A stretch of DNA of 32,102 nt from an uncultured Alphaproteobacteria bacterium (GCA_903869725.1 CAIQAD010000042.1:1-32102), one strand, 5' to 3'. Positions 7,904-18,056 are shown, counted from the first letter of the stretch. Notes: generated by a model not told the origin, from the letters alone. Made by a program: numbers and translations.

Positions 7904-8014
7904 ATGAGTAATAATCAAAAAAATTCAAGACAAGAACGTTTAGCAAAAGCTCTAAAAGAAAACTTAAAAAAAAGAAAAGATTCTTTAAAAGATATTAAGG
8001 AAAGAAAAACATGA
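7904..8014 (+). CDS. very small basic protein, 36 residues, ahead of dcd
   Basis: This frame encodes a 36-residue peptide beginning [20 protein letters not shown] and ending in a Lys/Arg-rich helix. Its stop overlaps the dcd start (ATGA, 8011-8014), a normal translational coupling. From memory, other alphaproteobacteria carry a similar tiny protein with an RLxxALRxNLxRRK core next to murA; that similarity should be confirmed by search. Function is unknown. It is too short for most gene finders, but the overlap with dcd and the conserved-looking core make it credible. Confidence 0.65.
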   Translation: MSNNQKNSRQERLAKALKENLKKRKDSLKDIKERKT

Positions 8015-8565
8015 GCGTTTTATCTGATAACTGGATAAAAAAAATGGCTATAGAGAAAAAAATGATTTCTCCATTTATTAATAAACAACAAAGAAAAAAT
8101 AAAATATCTTATGGATTGTCTTCATATGGTTATGACGCAAGAGTTTCAAATGAGTTCAAGATATTTACAAATATTGACTCAGCTTTTGTAGATCCTAAAA
8201 AATTTTCTCCAAATAGTTTTGTTACTAGAAAAACTAATGTTTGTATAATACCTCCTAATTCTTTTGTTCTTGCTAGGACTGTTGAATATTTTAAAATTCC
8301 AAGAGACGTTCTAGTTATTTGTTTAGGAAAAAGTACCTATGCTAGATGTGGAATTATTGTGAATGTTACACCTTTAGAACCTGAATGGGAGGGTTATGTT
8401 ACTCTCGAATTTTCAAACACCACAACATTGCCCGCAAAAATTTATGCAAATGAGGGGGCTTGTCAGTTTATATTCTTAAAAGGCGATCGAGAGCCCGAAG
8501 TTTCTTATGCTGATAAAAAAGGAAAGTATATGAAACAAAAGGGAGTTACGCTTCCTAAAATCTAA
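8011..8565 (+). CDS. dcd: dCTP deaminase
   Basis: The enzyme deaminates dCTP to dUTP in the cytoplasm, feeding dTMP synthesis. The 184-residue protein carries the family core [20 protein letters not shown] (residues 110-129), containing the Ser and Arg of the active site, then [10 protein letters not shown] with the catalytic Glu. It is close to the usual length of about 185-195. The start overlaps the stop of the preceding 36-residue gene, and murA begins two bases after its own stop, so it is an internal gene of the plus-strand operon. No oddities seen. Confidence 0.97.
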   Translation: MSVLSDNWIKKMAIEKKMISPFINKQQRKNKISYGLSSYGYDARVSNEFKIFTNIDSAFVDPKKFSPNSFVTRKTNVCIIPPNSFVLARTVEYFKIPRDVLVICLGKSTYARCGIIVNVTPLEPEWEGYVTLEFSNTTTLPAKIYANEGACQFIFLKGDREPEVSYADKKGKYMKQKGVTLPKI

Positions 8566-8567
8566 CT

Positions 8568-9830
8568 ATGGATAAATTATTAGTTAGAGGAGGAAAAAAA
8601 CTTTCCGGAGAAGTAATTATATCTGGCTCAAAAAATGCAAGTTTACCAATTATAATTTCATCTATTTTATTTAATAATGATTTAGAGCTTGGAAACGTAC
8701 CTAAAGTTAAAGATGTATATACACTTATTAATTTGTTGAAATTGCTTGGAAAAAATTCAGTTTTTGAACAAGATAATTCAAATTTAAAAATATTTAATAT
8801 TAAAAACAATAAGTATTTAGCTCCATATTCAATAATGAAAACTATGAGAGCGGGCGTTCTAGTTTTGGGTCCTTTGCTAGCAAAATATGGAAAAGCAAAA
8901 GTTTCTTTGCCTGGAGGTTGTGCAATTGGAGCGCGGCCGATCAATTTGCATCTTTATGCTTTAAAAAAACTTGGAGCAATACTTTCTATTAAAGATGGTT
9001 ATGTAGAAGCAAAAGTTAAAAATGGTTTAATAGGAAATAAAATTAGATTTAAGAAAATATCAGTAGGAGCAACTGAATGTGCAATTATGTCAGCAACTCT
9101 TGCTAAAGGTAAAACAATTATTACAAATGCCGCAATAGAACCTGAAATTATAGACTTAATTGAATTTTTAAATTCATGTGGCGCAAAAATAAGTTGGGGC
9201 AAAAATAGAAAAATTATTATAAGGGGAGTTCGGACTTTAAAGCCAGTTAAATACAATGTCATTCCGGACAGAATAGAGGCGGGTACCTATGCCGTTGCAG
9301 CGTTAATTACTGATGGAAAATTATTAATAAAAAAAGTTAATATTGCTCATTTAGATTCAACATTTAATGTTTTAAAAGATATGGGAGCAAAAATAAAAAT
9401 TTTTACAGATTCTTTCTTAATTTCTAGAAATAAAAAATTGAGACCAACCAAAATAAAGACAAAAGTTTATCCAGGATTTGCAACGGATATGCAAGCTCAA
9501 ATCATGACTCTTGCATGTTTAACTGATGGAACATCAGTCATTAAAGAAGATATTTTTGAAAATAGATTTTTACACATTTCTGAACTATTAAGAATGGGAG
9601 CCAATATTGAAATTAAAAAACAAAAGGCAATTGTTAAAGGTGTCAAAAATTTTAATTCAGCAGAGGTAATGGCTACTGATCTTAGAGCTTCAGTTAGTTT
9701 AGTATTAGCTGGATTATCAACGAAAGGAATAACTACAATTAATAGACTTTATCATCTAGACAGAGGTTACGAAAAGATAGAAAAAAAATTAAAACTTTGT
9801 GGAGCTGATATTCAAAGAATAAATGGATAA
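8568..9830 (+). CDS. murA: UDP-N-acetylglucosamine 1-carboxyvinyltransferase
   Basis: MurA transfers enolpyruvate from PEP to UDP-GlcNAc, the first committed step of peptidoglycan synthesis. The 420 residues match the two-domain EPSP-synthase-like fold. SGSKNASLPI with the substrate-binding Lys22-Asn23 is near the N-terminus. The catalytic loop is PGGCAIGARP with Cys118, the residue attacked by fosfomycin; it is Cys and not the Asp seen in resistant species. FATDMQAQ and DLRAS follow in the second half. It overlaps the next gene by eight bases. In many alphaproteobacteria murA is followed by the same DUF2948-hisD pair. Confidence 0.98.
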   Translation: MDKLLVRGGKKLSGEVIISGSKNASLPIIISSILFNNDLELGNVPKVKDVYTLINLLKLLGKNSVFEQDNSNLKIFNIKNNKYLAPYSIMKTMRAGVLVLGPLLAKYGKAKVSLPGGCAIGARPINLHLYALKKLGAILSIKDGYVEAKVKNGLIGNKIRFKKISVGATECAIMSATLAKGKTIITNAAIEPEIIDLIEFLNSCGAKISWGKNRKIIIRGVRTLKPVKYNVIPDRIEAGTYAVAALITDGKLLIKKVNIAHLDSTFNVLKDMGAKIKIFTDSFLISRNKKLRPTKIKTKVYPGFATDMQAQIMTLACLTDGTSVIKEDIFENRFLHISELLRMGANIEIKKQKAIVKGVKNFNSAEVMATDLRASVSLVLAGLSTKGITTINRLYHLDRGYEKIEKKLKLCGADIQRING

Positions 9831-10275
9831 GAAAAATCATATTCTTAATAATTTGAAAATTTTTGGAAAAGACACAGAAGATCTAAATGTTTTTTCTGCT
9901 TATCTTCAAGATTCAGTGATTGTAGCAAATGATATTAAATTTTTACCAAGAACAAAAAAACTAATTTGTGTGTTTAATCGTTTTATGTGGGAAGATGCGG
10001 AAAAAGGTATTTTTAGAAAAAATAAGAGAATTAGAAGTGCTTTAGTGTTTGATAATGTTTTAAAAGTTAAAACCAAAAATATAAATCCATATAAAAAAGA
10101 TAAAATACTTGAATTTCTAGCAATCAAAGTAGAACTAAAAGACAATTATTTTGATATAAGTTTAATTTTTTCAGGAGATAGTATTTTACTAGTTAAGGCT
10201 GAAGAAATAAATTCATCCTTAGAAGATTTTGGAAAAAATTGGACCACAAAATATAGACCAAACCATAAGATCTGA
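9823..10275 (+). CDS. DUF2948 family protein
   Basis: This 150-residue soluble protein fits the alphaproteobacterial DUF2948 family, recognised by EDLNVFSAYLQDSVI (residues 19-33), the FLPRTKKLICVFNRFMWE segment (40-57), a central LVFDNV, and a C-terminal region ending near GKNWTTKYRP. Family function is not known. The position between murA and hisD is the usual one for the family and supports the call. The start overlaps the end of murA by eight bases and the stop is one base before the hisD ATG, so the three are surely one transcript. No signal peptide. Confidence 0.8.
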   Translation: MDKKNHILNNLKIFGKDTEDLNVFSAYLQDSVIVANDIKFLPRTKKLICVFNRFMWEDAEKGIFRKNKRIRSALVFDNVLKVKTKNINPYKKDKILEFLAIKVELKDNYFDISLIFSGDSILLVKAEEINSSLEDFGKNWTTKYRPNHKI

Positions 10276-10276
10276 G

Positions 10277-11560
10277 ATGAAAGTAATTAAATTTAATACT
10301 AAAAATATTAGCAAAGATCTTGCTTCGCTTGGAAATAGCAGAAGTAATAAATCTCTAAATAGTAAAATTGTAAGTAAAATTATTTCAGATGTTAAAAAAC
10401 GAGGTGATTTTGCTCTTAAGTATTATCAAAAAAAATTTGATCAAACTAATTTAAATCTTAAAAAGATTGTTTTGAAAAATAATGAGATAATAAAAATAAT
10501 AAATGGTTTAGATAAATTTACAAAAAAATCCATAGATTTAGCTTTTGAACGTGTAAAATATTTTCATAGTAAGCAAAATATTAAAAGTTATAAATTTTAT
10601 GATAAATATAAAAATAAATTAGCTTATAAAGTTTCTCCGCTCAATAAAGTTGGGGTTTATATTCCAGGAGGAACTGCTAGTTATCCAAGCTCAGTTATTA
10701 TGAATGCAGTGCCGGCAATTGTTGCAGGAGTAAAAAATATAAGTTTGTGTGTTCCGACGCCTATGGGAAGTATTAATCCAGGAGTTGTTTATGCAGCAAA
10801 AATTTGTGGGATAAAAAAAATTTATAAAATTGGAGGAGCCCAAGCAATTGCAGCTATGGCTTATGGAACTAAAACTGTCGAAAAAGTCGATAAGATTGTA
10901 GGTCCAGGAAATATATATGTGTCAGCTGCTAAAAAAAAAGTTTTTGGCGATGTTGGAATTGATATGGTAGCAGGACCCTCAGAGATCACTGTTGTTGCTG
11001 ATCAAAATAATAATTCTACTTTTACTGCAATTGACTTATTATCCCAAGCAGAGCACGATATTTTATCCCAAGCTATTTTAGTTACAACCAATCTAAAATT
11101 TGGCTTAGAAGTTAAAGATAAAATTTATAAATTTCTAAAAGTTTTGCCTAGAAAAAATATTGCTACAAAAGCTATTCAAAACAACGGAGCAATAATAGTA
11201 TGTAAGAATATAAAAGAAATTGTAGAGACTGTTAATTTAATTGCTCCAGAGCATCTTGAAATCAAAACAAAAAATAATCAATCTATTGTCAAAAACATTG
11301 TAAACGCAGGATCAATTTTTTTAGGTGAATATTCACCGGAAGCAATAGGCGATTATTTGGCTGGTCCTAATCACGTCCTACCAACTTCTAGCTCAGCCAG
11401 ATTTTCATCCGGATTATCAGTTTATGATTTCTATAAAAAAACATCTATAATAAAAATGTCAAAACAAGGTCTTGAAAAAATAGGACGATCAGCTATACAG
11501 CTTGCAGATTATGAAGGGCTATTTGCACATTCTCAATCAATAAGAATTAGAATTAGTTAA
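10277..11560 (+). CDS. hisD: histidinol dehydrogenase
   Basis: HisD oxidises L-histidinol to histidine in two NAD-dependent steps with a zinc ion. The 427 residues contain [25 protein letters not shown], the signature [11 protein letters not shown], the zinc-ligand segment LLSQAEHD and the catalytic pair in APEHLEI. The frame extends 16 codons further upstream (to 10229), but that part lies inside the DUF2948 gene and does not resemble HisD; the ATG at 10277, one base after the preceding stop, gives the normal N-terminus. The other histidine genes of the window (hisZ, hisG) are 2.6 kb downstream. Confidence 0.97.
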   Translation: MKVIKFNTKNISKDLASLGNSRSNKSLNSKIVSKIISDVKKRGDFALKYYQKKFDQTNLNLKKIVLKNNEIIKIINGLDKFTKKSIDLAFERVKYFHSKQNIKSYKFYDKYKNKLAYKVSPLNKVGVYIPGGTASYPSSVIMNAVPAIVAGVKNISLCVPTPMGSINPGVVYAAKICGIKKIYKIGGAQAIAAMAYGTKTVEKVDKIVGPGNIYVSAAKKKVFGDVGIDMVAGPSEITVVADQNNNSTFTAIDLLSQAEHDILSQAILVTTNLKFGLEVKDKIYKFLKVLPRKNIATKAIQNNGAIIVCKNIKEIVETVNLIAPEHLEIKTKNNQSIVKNIVNAGSIFLGEYSPEAIGDYLAGPNHVLPTSSSARFSSGLSVYDFYKKTSIIKMSKQGLEKIGRSAIQLADYEGLFAHSQSIRIRIS

Positions 11561-11562
11561 AT

Positions 11563-11781
11563 ATGGCAAAAGAAGAGATGTTGGAGTTTAAAGGAGTTGT
11601 CACTGAACTTCTTCCTAATGCTATGTTTAGAGTAAAATTAGAAAATAATCACGAAGTACTAGCGCACACAGCTGGTAAAATGAGAAAAAACCGAATTCGT
11701 GTTTTAGCAGGAGATGAAGTTATGGTTGAAGTTACTCCTTATGATTTATCTAAAGGTAGGATTATTTTTAGATTTAAATAA
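11563..11781 (+). CDS. infA: translation initiation factor IF-1
   Basis: IF-1 is a single OB-fold (S1-like) that binds the A site of the 30S subunit during initiation. The 72-residue product has the expected size and sequence ([20 protein letters not shown] at 5-24, and the C-terminal [11 protein letters not shown]). It starts two bases after the hisD stop and overlaps the maf start by one base (TAATG), so it is expressed as part of the murA-hisD-infA-maf run. Confidence 0.98.
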   Translation: MAKEEMLEFKGVVTELLPNAMFRVKLENNHEVLAHTAGKMRKNRIRVLAGDEVMVEVTPYDLSKGRIIFRFK

Positions 11782-12359
11782 TGCTTAATACAAAAAATAA
11801 TTTTGTATTAGCAACAGCCTCTCCTCGAAGAATAGACCTATTAAAAACCATTAATATTACTCCTAAAATTATTTATGCAACTGATATAGACGAGACAATC
11901 ATTTTTAATGAAAATCCAAAAGTTTATTGTGCAAGAATTGCAAAAAATAAAGCTTTAAAAGCACAAGAAAAATATCCTAATGATTTTATACTAGCTGCTG
12001 ACACAGTCGTATTTGCTAGTAGAAGATTATTTTTAAAACCAAAAGATAAAATAGAAGCAAAAAAATTTTTGAATTTTTTTTCAGGTAGAAAACATAATAT
12101 TTTAACTTATGTTTGCCTAGTAAAAAGTAATTTTATTAAATTAAAAAAAAGTATAACTAAAATTACTTTTAAAAGATTGTCTGCTAATGAAATAGACGAT
12201 TATTTATTATCAAAAGAGTGGAAAGATAAATCAGGAGGTTATGCTATACAAGGTTATGCAGAAAAATTTGTAAAAAGAATTAATGGTTCTTATTCTAATG
12301 TAGTTGGTTTGCCACTGTTAGAGACTTGTAACTTATTGAAATCTAAAAATTTGATTTAA
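11781..12359 (+). CDS. maf: Maf-family nucleotide pyrophosphatase
   Basis: Maf proteins are house-cleaning enzymes that hydrolyse non-canonical or modified nucleoside triphosphates to monophosphates. This 192-residue member has the N-terminal phosphate-binding motif ATASPRRIDLL (residues 11-21), the catalytic segment LAADTVV and the DKSGGYAIQGYAE segment, whose Gln is typical of dTTP/UTP-type (YhdE) members, so that specificity is the more likely one. The start is coupled to the infA stop by TAATG. No terminator follows before tRNA-Phe, 45 bases away. Confidence 0.92.
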   Translation: MLNTKNNFVLATASPRRIDLLKTINITPKIIYATDIDETIIFNENPKVYCARIAKNKALKAQEKYPNDFILAADTVVFASRRLFLKPKDKIEAKKFLNFFSGRKHNILTYVCLVKSNFIKLKKSITKITFKRLSANEIDDYLLSKEWKDKSGGYAIQGYAEKFVKRINGSYSNVVGLPLLETCNLLKSKNLI

Positions 12360-12404
12360 TATTTTAATTGATTAATAAATTGTTTTGTGAAAAAACATGC
12401 TCGT

Positions 12405-12480
12405 GGTCTGGTAGCTCAGTTGGTAGAGCAGAGCCCTGAAAAGGCTTGTGTCGCTGGTTCAATTCCAGCTCAGACCACCA
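12405..12480 (+). tRNA. tRNA-Phe (anticodon GAA)
   Basis: The 76-base cloverleaf has acceptor arm GGTCTGG paired with TCAGACC (a G-U at the last pair), discriminator A and an encoded CCA. The anticodon loop CTGAAAA gives GAA. The T arm is GCTGG-TTCAATT-CCAGC. A run of six T follows the CCA directly. Confidence 0.97.
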
Positions 12481-12491
12481 TTTTTTGTTTG

Positions 12492-12590
12492 CAATTGGTT
12501 TTCTAGATTGATAATCAACCTCTAATTGAAATAATGATAAAATATATATTTACGCAAAGAGACCATCCTCACGCTAAGCATGCGCTTAGC
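12492..12590 (+). other. two inverted repeats between tRNA-Phe and tRNA-His
   Basis: Two foldable segments lie in this 160-base gap. The first pairs CAATTGGTT (12492-12500) with AACC-TCT-AATTG (12517-12528) around a three-base bulge. The second is a perfect GC-rich hairpin, GCTAAGC (12573-12579), loop ATGC, GCTTAGC (12584-12590), standing out in very AT-rich DNA. Neither is followed by a T run, so they do not look like terminators. They may be processing signals between the two tRNAs or part of a small RNA; nothing decides this. Confidence 0.4.
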
Positions 12591-12640
12591 TAATAGAATT
12601 ATATATTTAAAAACAAAATAATATTATAAACAAAAAACAT

Positions 12641-12717
12641 GCAGCTGTAGCTCAGTTGGTTAGAGCGCTGGTTTGTGGAACCAGATGTCGGTGGTTCAAA
12701 TCCACCCAGCTGTACCA
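12641..12717 (+). tRNA. tRNA-His (anticodon GTG), without encoded G-1
   Basis: The 77-base cloverleaf has anticodon stem CTGGT/ACCAG around TTGTGGA, giving GTG. The acceptor arms are GCAGCTG and CAGCTGT, so the first pair is G1-U72 and the discriminator is A73 before the encoded CCA. Standard bacterial tRNA-His has an extra G-1 facing C73. Here the preceding base is T and position 73 is A, the known divergent form of a large alphaproteobacterial group whose HisRS changed to match. The hisS ATG begins five bases after the CCA. Confidence 0.97.
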
Positions 12718-12722
12718 AATTA

Positions 12723-14159
12723 ATGAATAAAAAAATTTTTAAGCCTAGCAGTGAATTACCATTAGGTTTTGTTGATAGACAAGAAAAAGAATTGTTAGCA
12801 AGGGATCTTTTAATATTTAATATTAAAAAGGTTATGGCTAAATATGGCTTTCAATATCTTGAAACTCCTAGTTTCGAGTTTACCGAAAGTATTGGAAAAT
12901 TTTTGCCTGATAAAGATAGACCATCAGAAGGAGTTTTCTCTTTTGAAGATGATAAAAAATGGCTTTCATTACGATATGATCTAACAGCTCCACTAGCTAG
13001 ATATACAGCTAAAAATTTTAATAATTTACCTAAACCTTTTAAAAGATATCAATTAGGAACAGTTTGGAGAAATGAAAAACCAGGCCCTGGAAGGTTTAGA
13101 GAATTTTTACAGCTCGATGCAGATTATATAGGAACCAGCAATCTTTTTGCTGATGCTGAGCTATGTTTTTTAATTTCAGAAATTTTAATTATCTGTGGTT
13201 TAACAAAAAAAGAATTTATAATTAAAATATCTAATCGTAAATTAACTAAAGGATTATTAGAAAAACTAAAAATTAGTGATGAAAATAAAAAATCAATAGT
13301 ACTAAGAGCTATCGACAAGTTAGATAGAGTTGGCTTAGAGGGTGTACAATATCTTTTAGGAAAAGGTAGAAAAGATAAATCTGGAGATTTCACAAAAGGA
13401 GCTGAATTAAACGATTCTCAAATTAAAGAAATCATTAATTTTTTAAGCATTAAAGATCTTTCAGATAATAATTTTGAAAATATAGAAAAGATAGCAGGAG
13501 ATAACCAAACTATGTTAGACGGAGTGAATGAGCTTATTTTAATAAAAAAATATTTTTCATTATTCAAATTTGATAATTTTAAATTTGATCCAACGGTTGT
13601 TAGAGGTCTTGAATATTATACAGGTCCTATTTTTGAAGCTAATCTTACATTCGGTGTTACAAATAATAAAGGTGAGGAGATTGAGTTTGGATCAATAGGA
13701 GGTGGAGGAAGATATGATGATCTTGTAAAACGTTTTAATAATCAAGATTGTCCTTCAACTGGCATTTCGGTTGGTCTTGATCGTTTAATTTATGTGATCC
13801 TTCAAAAGAATAAAATTAAAATAGAAAAAGAAACACCAGTTTTAATATGTGTTTTTGATGAAAAGTATATGAATTACTATGTAAAAATTTTAAACTTATT
13901 AAGAACAAAAAATATTAGCGCTGAAATTTATTCAGGAAGCGCCAATATAAAATCCCAATTAAAGTATGCTGACAAACGAGGATGCAATTACGTTATTTTA
14001 TGTGGCGATGATGAGGTAAGCCAAAATTCAGTTACAATTAAAAATTTAGAAATAGGCAAACAAATATCAGATTCTTTAAAAGATAGGGGTGAGTGGAAAG
14101 AATCTTCTAGCTCTCAAAAAACAGTTGCTTTAGATAAACTTTTAAATGAGATTAAATAA
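12723..14159 (+). CDS. hisS: histidyl-tRNA synthetase
   Basis: HisRS charges tRNA-His. With the ATG at 12723 the protein is 478 residues; the frame also runs back into the tRNA-His gene, but those codons are tRNA sequence and not HisRS. Class II motif 2 is WRNEKPGPGRFREF (115-128), followed by RGLEYYTG (294-301), GGGGRYDDL (326-334) and motif 3 GISVGLDRL (347-355), then the anticodon-binding domain. The motif 2 loop KPGPGRFREF is the alphaproteobacterial variant, not the KPQxGRxRQF form of ordinary bacterial HisRS, and fits the A73/U72 tRNA next door. No Shine-Dalgarno can fit in the five-base spacer. The stop overlaps the hisZ start (TAATG). Confidence 0.97.
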   Translation: MNKKIFKPSSELPLGFVDRQEKELLARDLLIFNIKKVMAKYGFQYLETPSFEFTESIGKFLPDKDRPSEGVFSFEDDKKWLSLRYDLTAPLARYTAKNFNNLPKPFKRYQLGTVWRNEKPGPGRFREFLQLDADYIGTSNLFADAELCFLISEILIICGLTKKEFIIKISNRKLTKGLLEKLKISDENKKSIVLRAIDKLDRVGLEGVQYLLGKGRKDKSGDFTKGAELNDSQIKEIINFLSIKDLSDNNFENIEKIAGDNQTMLDGVNELILIKKYFSLFKFDNFKFDPTVVRGLEYYTGPIFEANLTFGVTNNKGEEIEFGSIGGGGRYDDLVKRFNNQDCPSTGISVGLDRLIYVILQKNKIKIEKETPVLICVFDEKYMNYYVKILNLLRTKNISAEIYSGSANIKSQLKYADKRGCNYVILCGDDEVSQNSVTIKNLEIGKQISDSLKDRGEWKESSSSQKTVALDKLLNEIK

Positions 14160-15247
14160 TGAAACAGGGTCTAGAAAAGAAGAGATTAAAAGAAGATCTT
14201 TCGAAAAAAATATTAAGTAATTTTAAAAAAAATAAATTTAATTTTACAGATCTAGATTTGTTAATTGATACTAATTTGTTAACAGAAAGATCTGGAGAAC
14301 AATTTAAAAAATTTACACTAACTTATAAAGATATATTTGGAAAAGAAATTAGTTTGCGTCCTGATTTAACTGTCTCAACAGCGTTAAAATATATTCAGGA
14401 AAAAAAAAATAAGGAAGAGAAATATTGTTACTATGGAAGCGCTTATAGACTAGATAAAGAAGGAGATTTAAAAATTTCTGATCAAATAGGTTGCGAAATT
14501 ATTAATTCTAATAATAATAAATCAGAAAATATTTTGATTAATTCTATATTAGAGTCACTAAAAAAAATTAAAAATTTAGAAGTTATTTTAGGTGATGTTG
14601 GATTATTTAAAATTTTAGTAGAATCTTTAGAGCTTCCAGCTAGATGGAAGTTAAGATTAGTTAAAAATTTTTCTAGAAAAGAATATTTTGAAGATATGTT
14701 GAAAAGGTTAGAAACAAATTATGACTTAGATCAAAAAACAATTAAATTAGATACAAAAAGACTTCAAGATTTAGAAAAACTAGATCAAAATATACTAATT
14801 GGTGGAAGAACAGTTTTTGACATTGTTAAACGTTTTAATAAAAAGATTAAAGATCCAAGGGATAATTATAAAGGAAAGAAGAATGTTAAAATTATTAGAG
14901 ATTTTTTAAACATTAACACTTCAATTAATAAGGCAGAAAGTACAATATTATCTTTTTTTTCGAAAAATAAATTAAATAATTTATTTATTAAGAGTTACTT
15001 AAAAAAAATTAGCAGAATAAATAAAGAAATCGGAAAAAAATATTTTATTAATTTTAGAACTAATTTTGGAAGAAATAACGATTATTATACAGGCATAGTT
15101 TTTTTAGCTTGTGTAAAAAAGAAGTCTACAATTGTCGAATTAGCAAGAGGTGGAGAATATAATAGTTTGCTTAGAACTCTTGGCTATAAGAGAGATATAT
15201 CAGCTATAGGTGGTGCAATTAATCTAAACGAATTAATAAATTTATAA
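14159..15247 (+). CDS. hisZ: ATP phosphoribosyltransferase regulatory subunit
   Basis: HisZ is a HisRS-like protein without aminoacylation activity. It forms an octamer with the short HisG and confers histidine feedback inhibition on the first step of histidine synthesis. The 362-residue product keeps the class II core (SLRPDLTVSTALKYI near 61-75, YYGSAYRL near 96, and a degenerate motif 3 region RGGEYNSLLRTLGYKRD near the C-terminus) but lacks the HisRS anticodon-binding domain. The immediately following hisG is of the short form that needs HisZ, which settles the assignment. It is translationally coupled to hisS by a one-base overlap. Confidence 0.9.
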   Translation: MKQGLEKKRLKEDLSKKILSNFKKNKFNFTDLDLLIDTNLLTERSGEQFKKFTLTYKDIFGKEISLRPDLTVSTALKYIQEKKNKEEKYCYYGSAYRLDKEGDLKISDQIGCEIINSNNNKSENILINSILESLKKIKNLEVILGDVGLFKILVESLELPARWKLRLVKNFSRKEYFEDMLKRLETNYDLDQKTIKLDTKRLQDLEKLDQNILIGGRTVFDIVKRFNKKIKDPRDNYKGKKNVKIIRDFLNINTSINKAESTILSFFSKNKLNNLFIKSYLKKISRINKEIGKKYFINFRTNFGRNNDYYTGIVFLACVKKKSTIVELARGGEYNSLLRTLGYKRDISAIGGAINLNELINL

Positions 15248-15252
15248 AAATT

Positions 15253-15921
15253 ATGTCTAAAATAAAAATAGGATTACCAAGCAAAGGAAGATTAAAGGAT
15301 GAATCTTTGGCTTTCTTAAAAAGCAATAATCAAGAGGTGGTGAATTCTTTTGGAGAAAGAAATTATTTCTTTAATATTAAAAATAATAACGAAATAGATG
15401 GAATTTTTTTACACGCTAGAGAAATAATTGAAAGAATTTATGACGGCACTTTAGATATTGGCATTTCAGGACTTGATTTGCTTAAGGAGTTGCCAGACTT
15501 TTATTCAGAAAATGTGAAGATTTTTAAAAAACTAAATTTTGGTTTCGCTGATTTAGTAGTAGCTATTCCAAAAGATTGGTTAGATGTTCAAAATATGGCG
15601 GACTTAGAAGAGGTAAGCTTCGAATTTAGAGAAAAATATGGTCGACGAATGAGAGTTGCGACAAAATACCCAAATTTGACTGAATCTTTCTTTTTATCAA
15701 AAGGAATAAGTCAGTTTAGAGTAGTTCCAAGTCTGGGCGCAACAGAATCTTATCCATTTACTGGCTCCTCAGAATTGATAACAGATATAACCTCTACGGG
15801 CTCAACTTTAAAAGCTAATAATCTAAGAATTATAAATGATGGGACTATATTAAAAAGCTCTGCCTGTATTTTTATTTCTAAAAAAATTAAAAAAAACAAT
15901 TTTTTAAATTTTTTAAAGTAG
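15253..15921 (+). CDS. hisG: ATP phosphoribosyltransferase, short form
   Basis: HisG joins PRPP and ATP to give phosphoribosyl-ATP, the committed step of histidine synthesis. At 222 residues it is the short form without the C-terminal regulatory domain, consistent with hisZ just upstream (five bases). Recognisable segments are IGLPSKGRLKDESLAFLK at the N-terminus, DIGISGLDLLKE, RVATKYPNLT and the phosphate-binding DITSTGSTLKANNL. It is the last gene of the tRNA-His-hisS-hisZ-hisG run and is followed eight bases on by a terminator. Confidence 0.96.
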   Translation: MSKIKIGLPSKGRLKDESLAFLKSNNQEVVNSFGERNYFFNIKNNNEIDGIFLHAREIIERIYDGTLDIGISGLDLLKELPDFYSENVKIFKKLNFGFADLVVAIPKDWLDVQNMADLEEVSFEFREKYGRRMRVATKYPNLTESFFLSKGISQFRVVPSLGATESYPFTGSSELITDITSTGSTLKANNLRIINDGTILKSSACIFISKKIKKNNFLNFLK

Positions 15922-15928
15922 TCAAAAA

Positions 15929-15957
15929 AAAACCCCGGAATTTTAGTCCGGGGTTTT
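15929..15957. terminator. bidirectional intrinsic terminator between hisG and groEL
   Basis: AAAACCCCGGA (15929-15939) and TCCGGGGTTTT (15947-15957) form an 11-base-pair stem with a seven-base loop. On the minus strand the stem runs into a long T tract, making a strong terminator for groEL; on the plus strand four T close the stem, which should also stop hisG transcription. It is the clearest terminator in the window. A 12-base palindrome (CTTTCTAGAAAG, 15963-15974) lies between it and the groEL stop. Confidence 0.9.
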
Positions 15958-15993
15958 GAATTCTTTCTAGAAAGTTTGCTAGAGAGAACGGAA

Positions 15994-17685
<1,692 letters not shown>

Positions 17686-17697
17686 TTATTAATTTAA

Positions 17698-17994
17698 TTA
17701 CTTTTTTTTCCCCATAATTCCCATGATGTCTGACTCTTTCATAATACTATATTCGACACCATCGATTTTAACTTCTGTTCCAGACCATTTTCCAAATAAT
17801 ACTAAATCACCAACTTTAACTTCCATAGATAATATTTTTCCATCTTCAGTTTTTGCTCCTGGTCCAACAGCCACTACTTTTCCTTCAGAAGGTTTTTCTT
17901 TTGCTGTATCAGGAATTATAATTCCACCAGCAGTTTTTTCTTCGCCATCAAGAGGCTGAACAAGAACTCGATCGTGTAAAGGTCTAAAATTCAT
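17698..17994 (-). CDS. groES: co-chaperonin GroES
   Basis: GroES caps the GroEL ring as a heptamer. The 98-residue protein shows [13 protein letters not shown] at the start, the mobile loop [12 protein letters not shown] (residues 17-28) that contacts GroEL, and [20 protein letters not shown] near the end. It is the first gene of the operon, 33 bases upstream of groEL. GGAG at 18005-18008 lies ten bases before the ATG. An RpoH-type promoter lies 63-95 bases upstream of the ATG. No CIRCE element for HrcA is visible. Confidence 0.99.
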   Translation of the reverse strand: MNFRPLHDRVLVQPLDGEEKTAGGIIIPDTAKEKPSEGKVVAVGPGAKTEDGKILSMEVKVGDLVLFGKWSGTEVKIDGVEYSIMKESDIMGIMGKKK

Positions 17995-18056
17995 TATTGT
18001 TAATCTCCGTTATAAAATTGTTAATGTATTAAAGTTAAGTAACTTATACTGGCTGC

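Noticed and set aside
7710-7946. Minus-strand frame opposite the 64-residue small protein
   Set aside because: The plus-strand frame has a perfect ribosome binding site and operon spacing; the minus frame has neither.
10229-10276. Upstream extension of hisD by 16 codons
   Set aside because: It lies within the DUF2948 gene and does not look like HisD; the ATG at 10277 fits.
12675-12722. Upstream extension of hisS by 16 codons
   Set aside because: These codons are the 3' half of tRNA-His.
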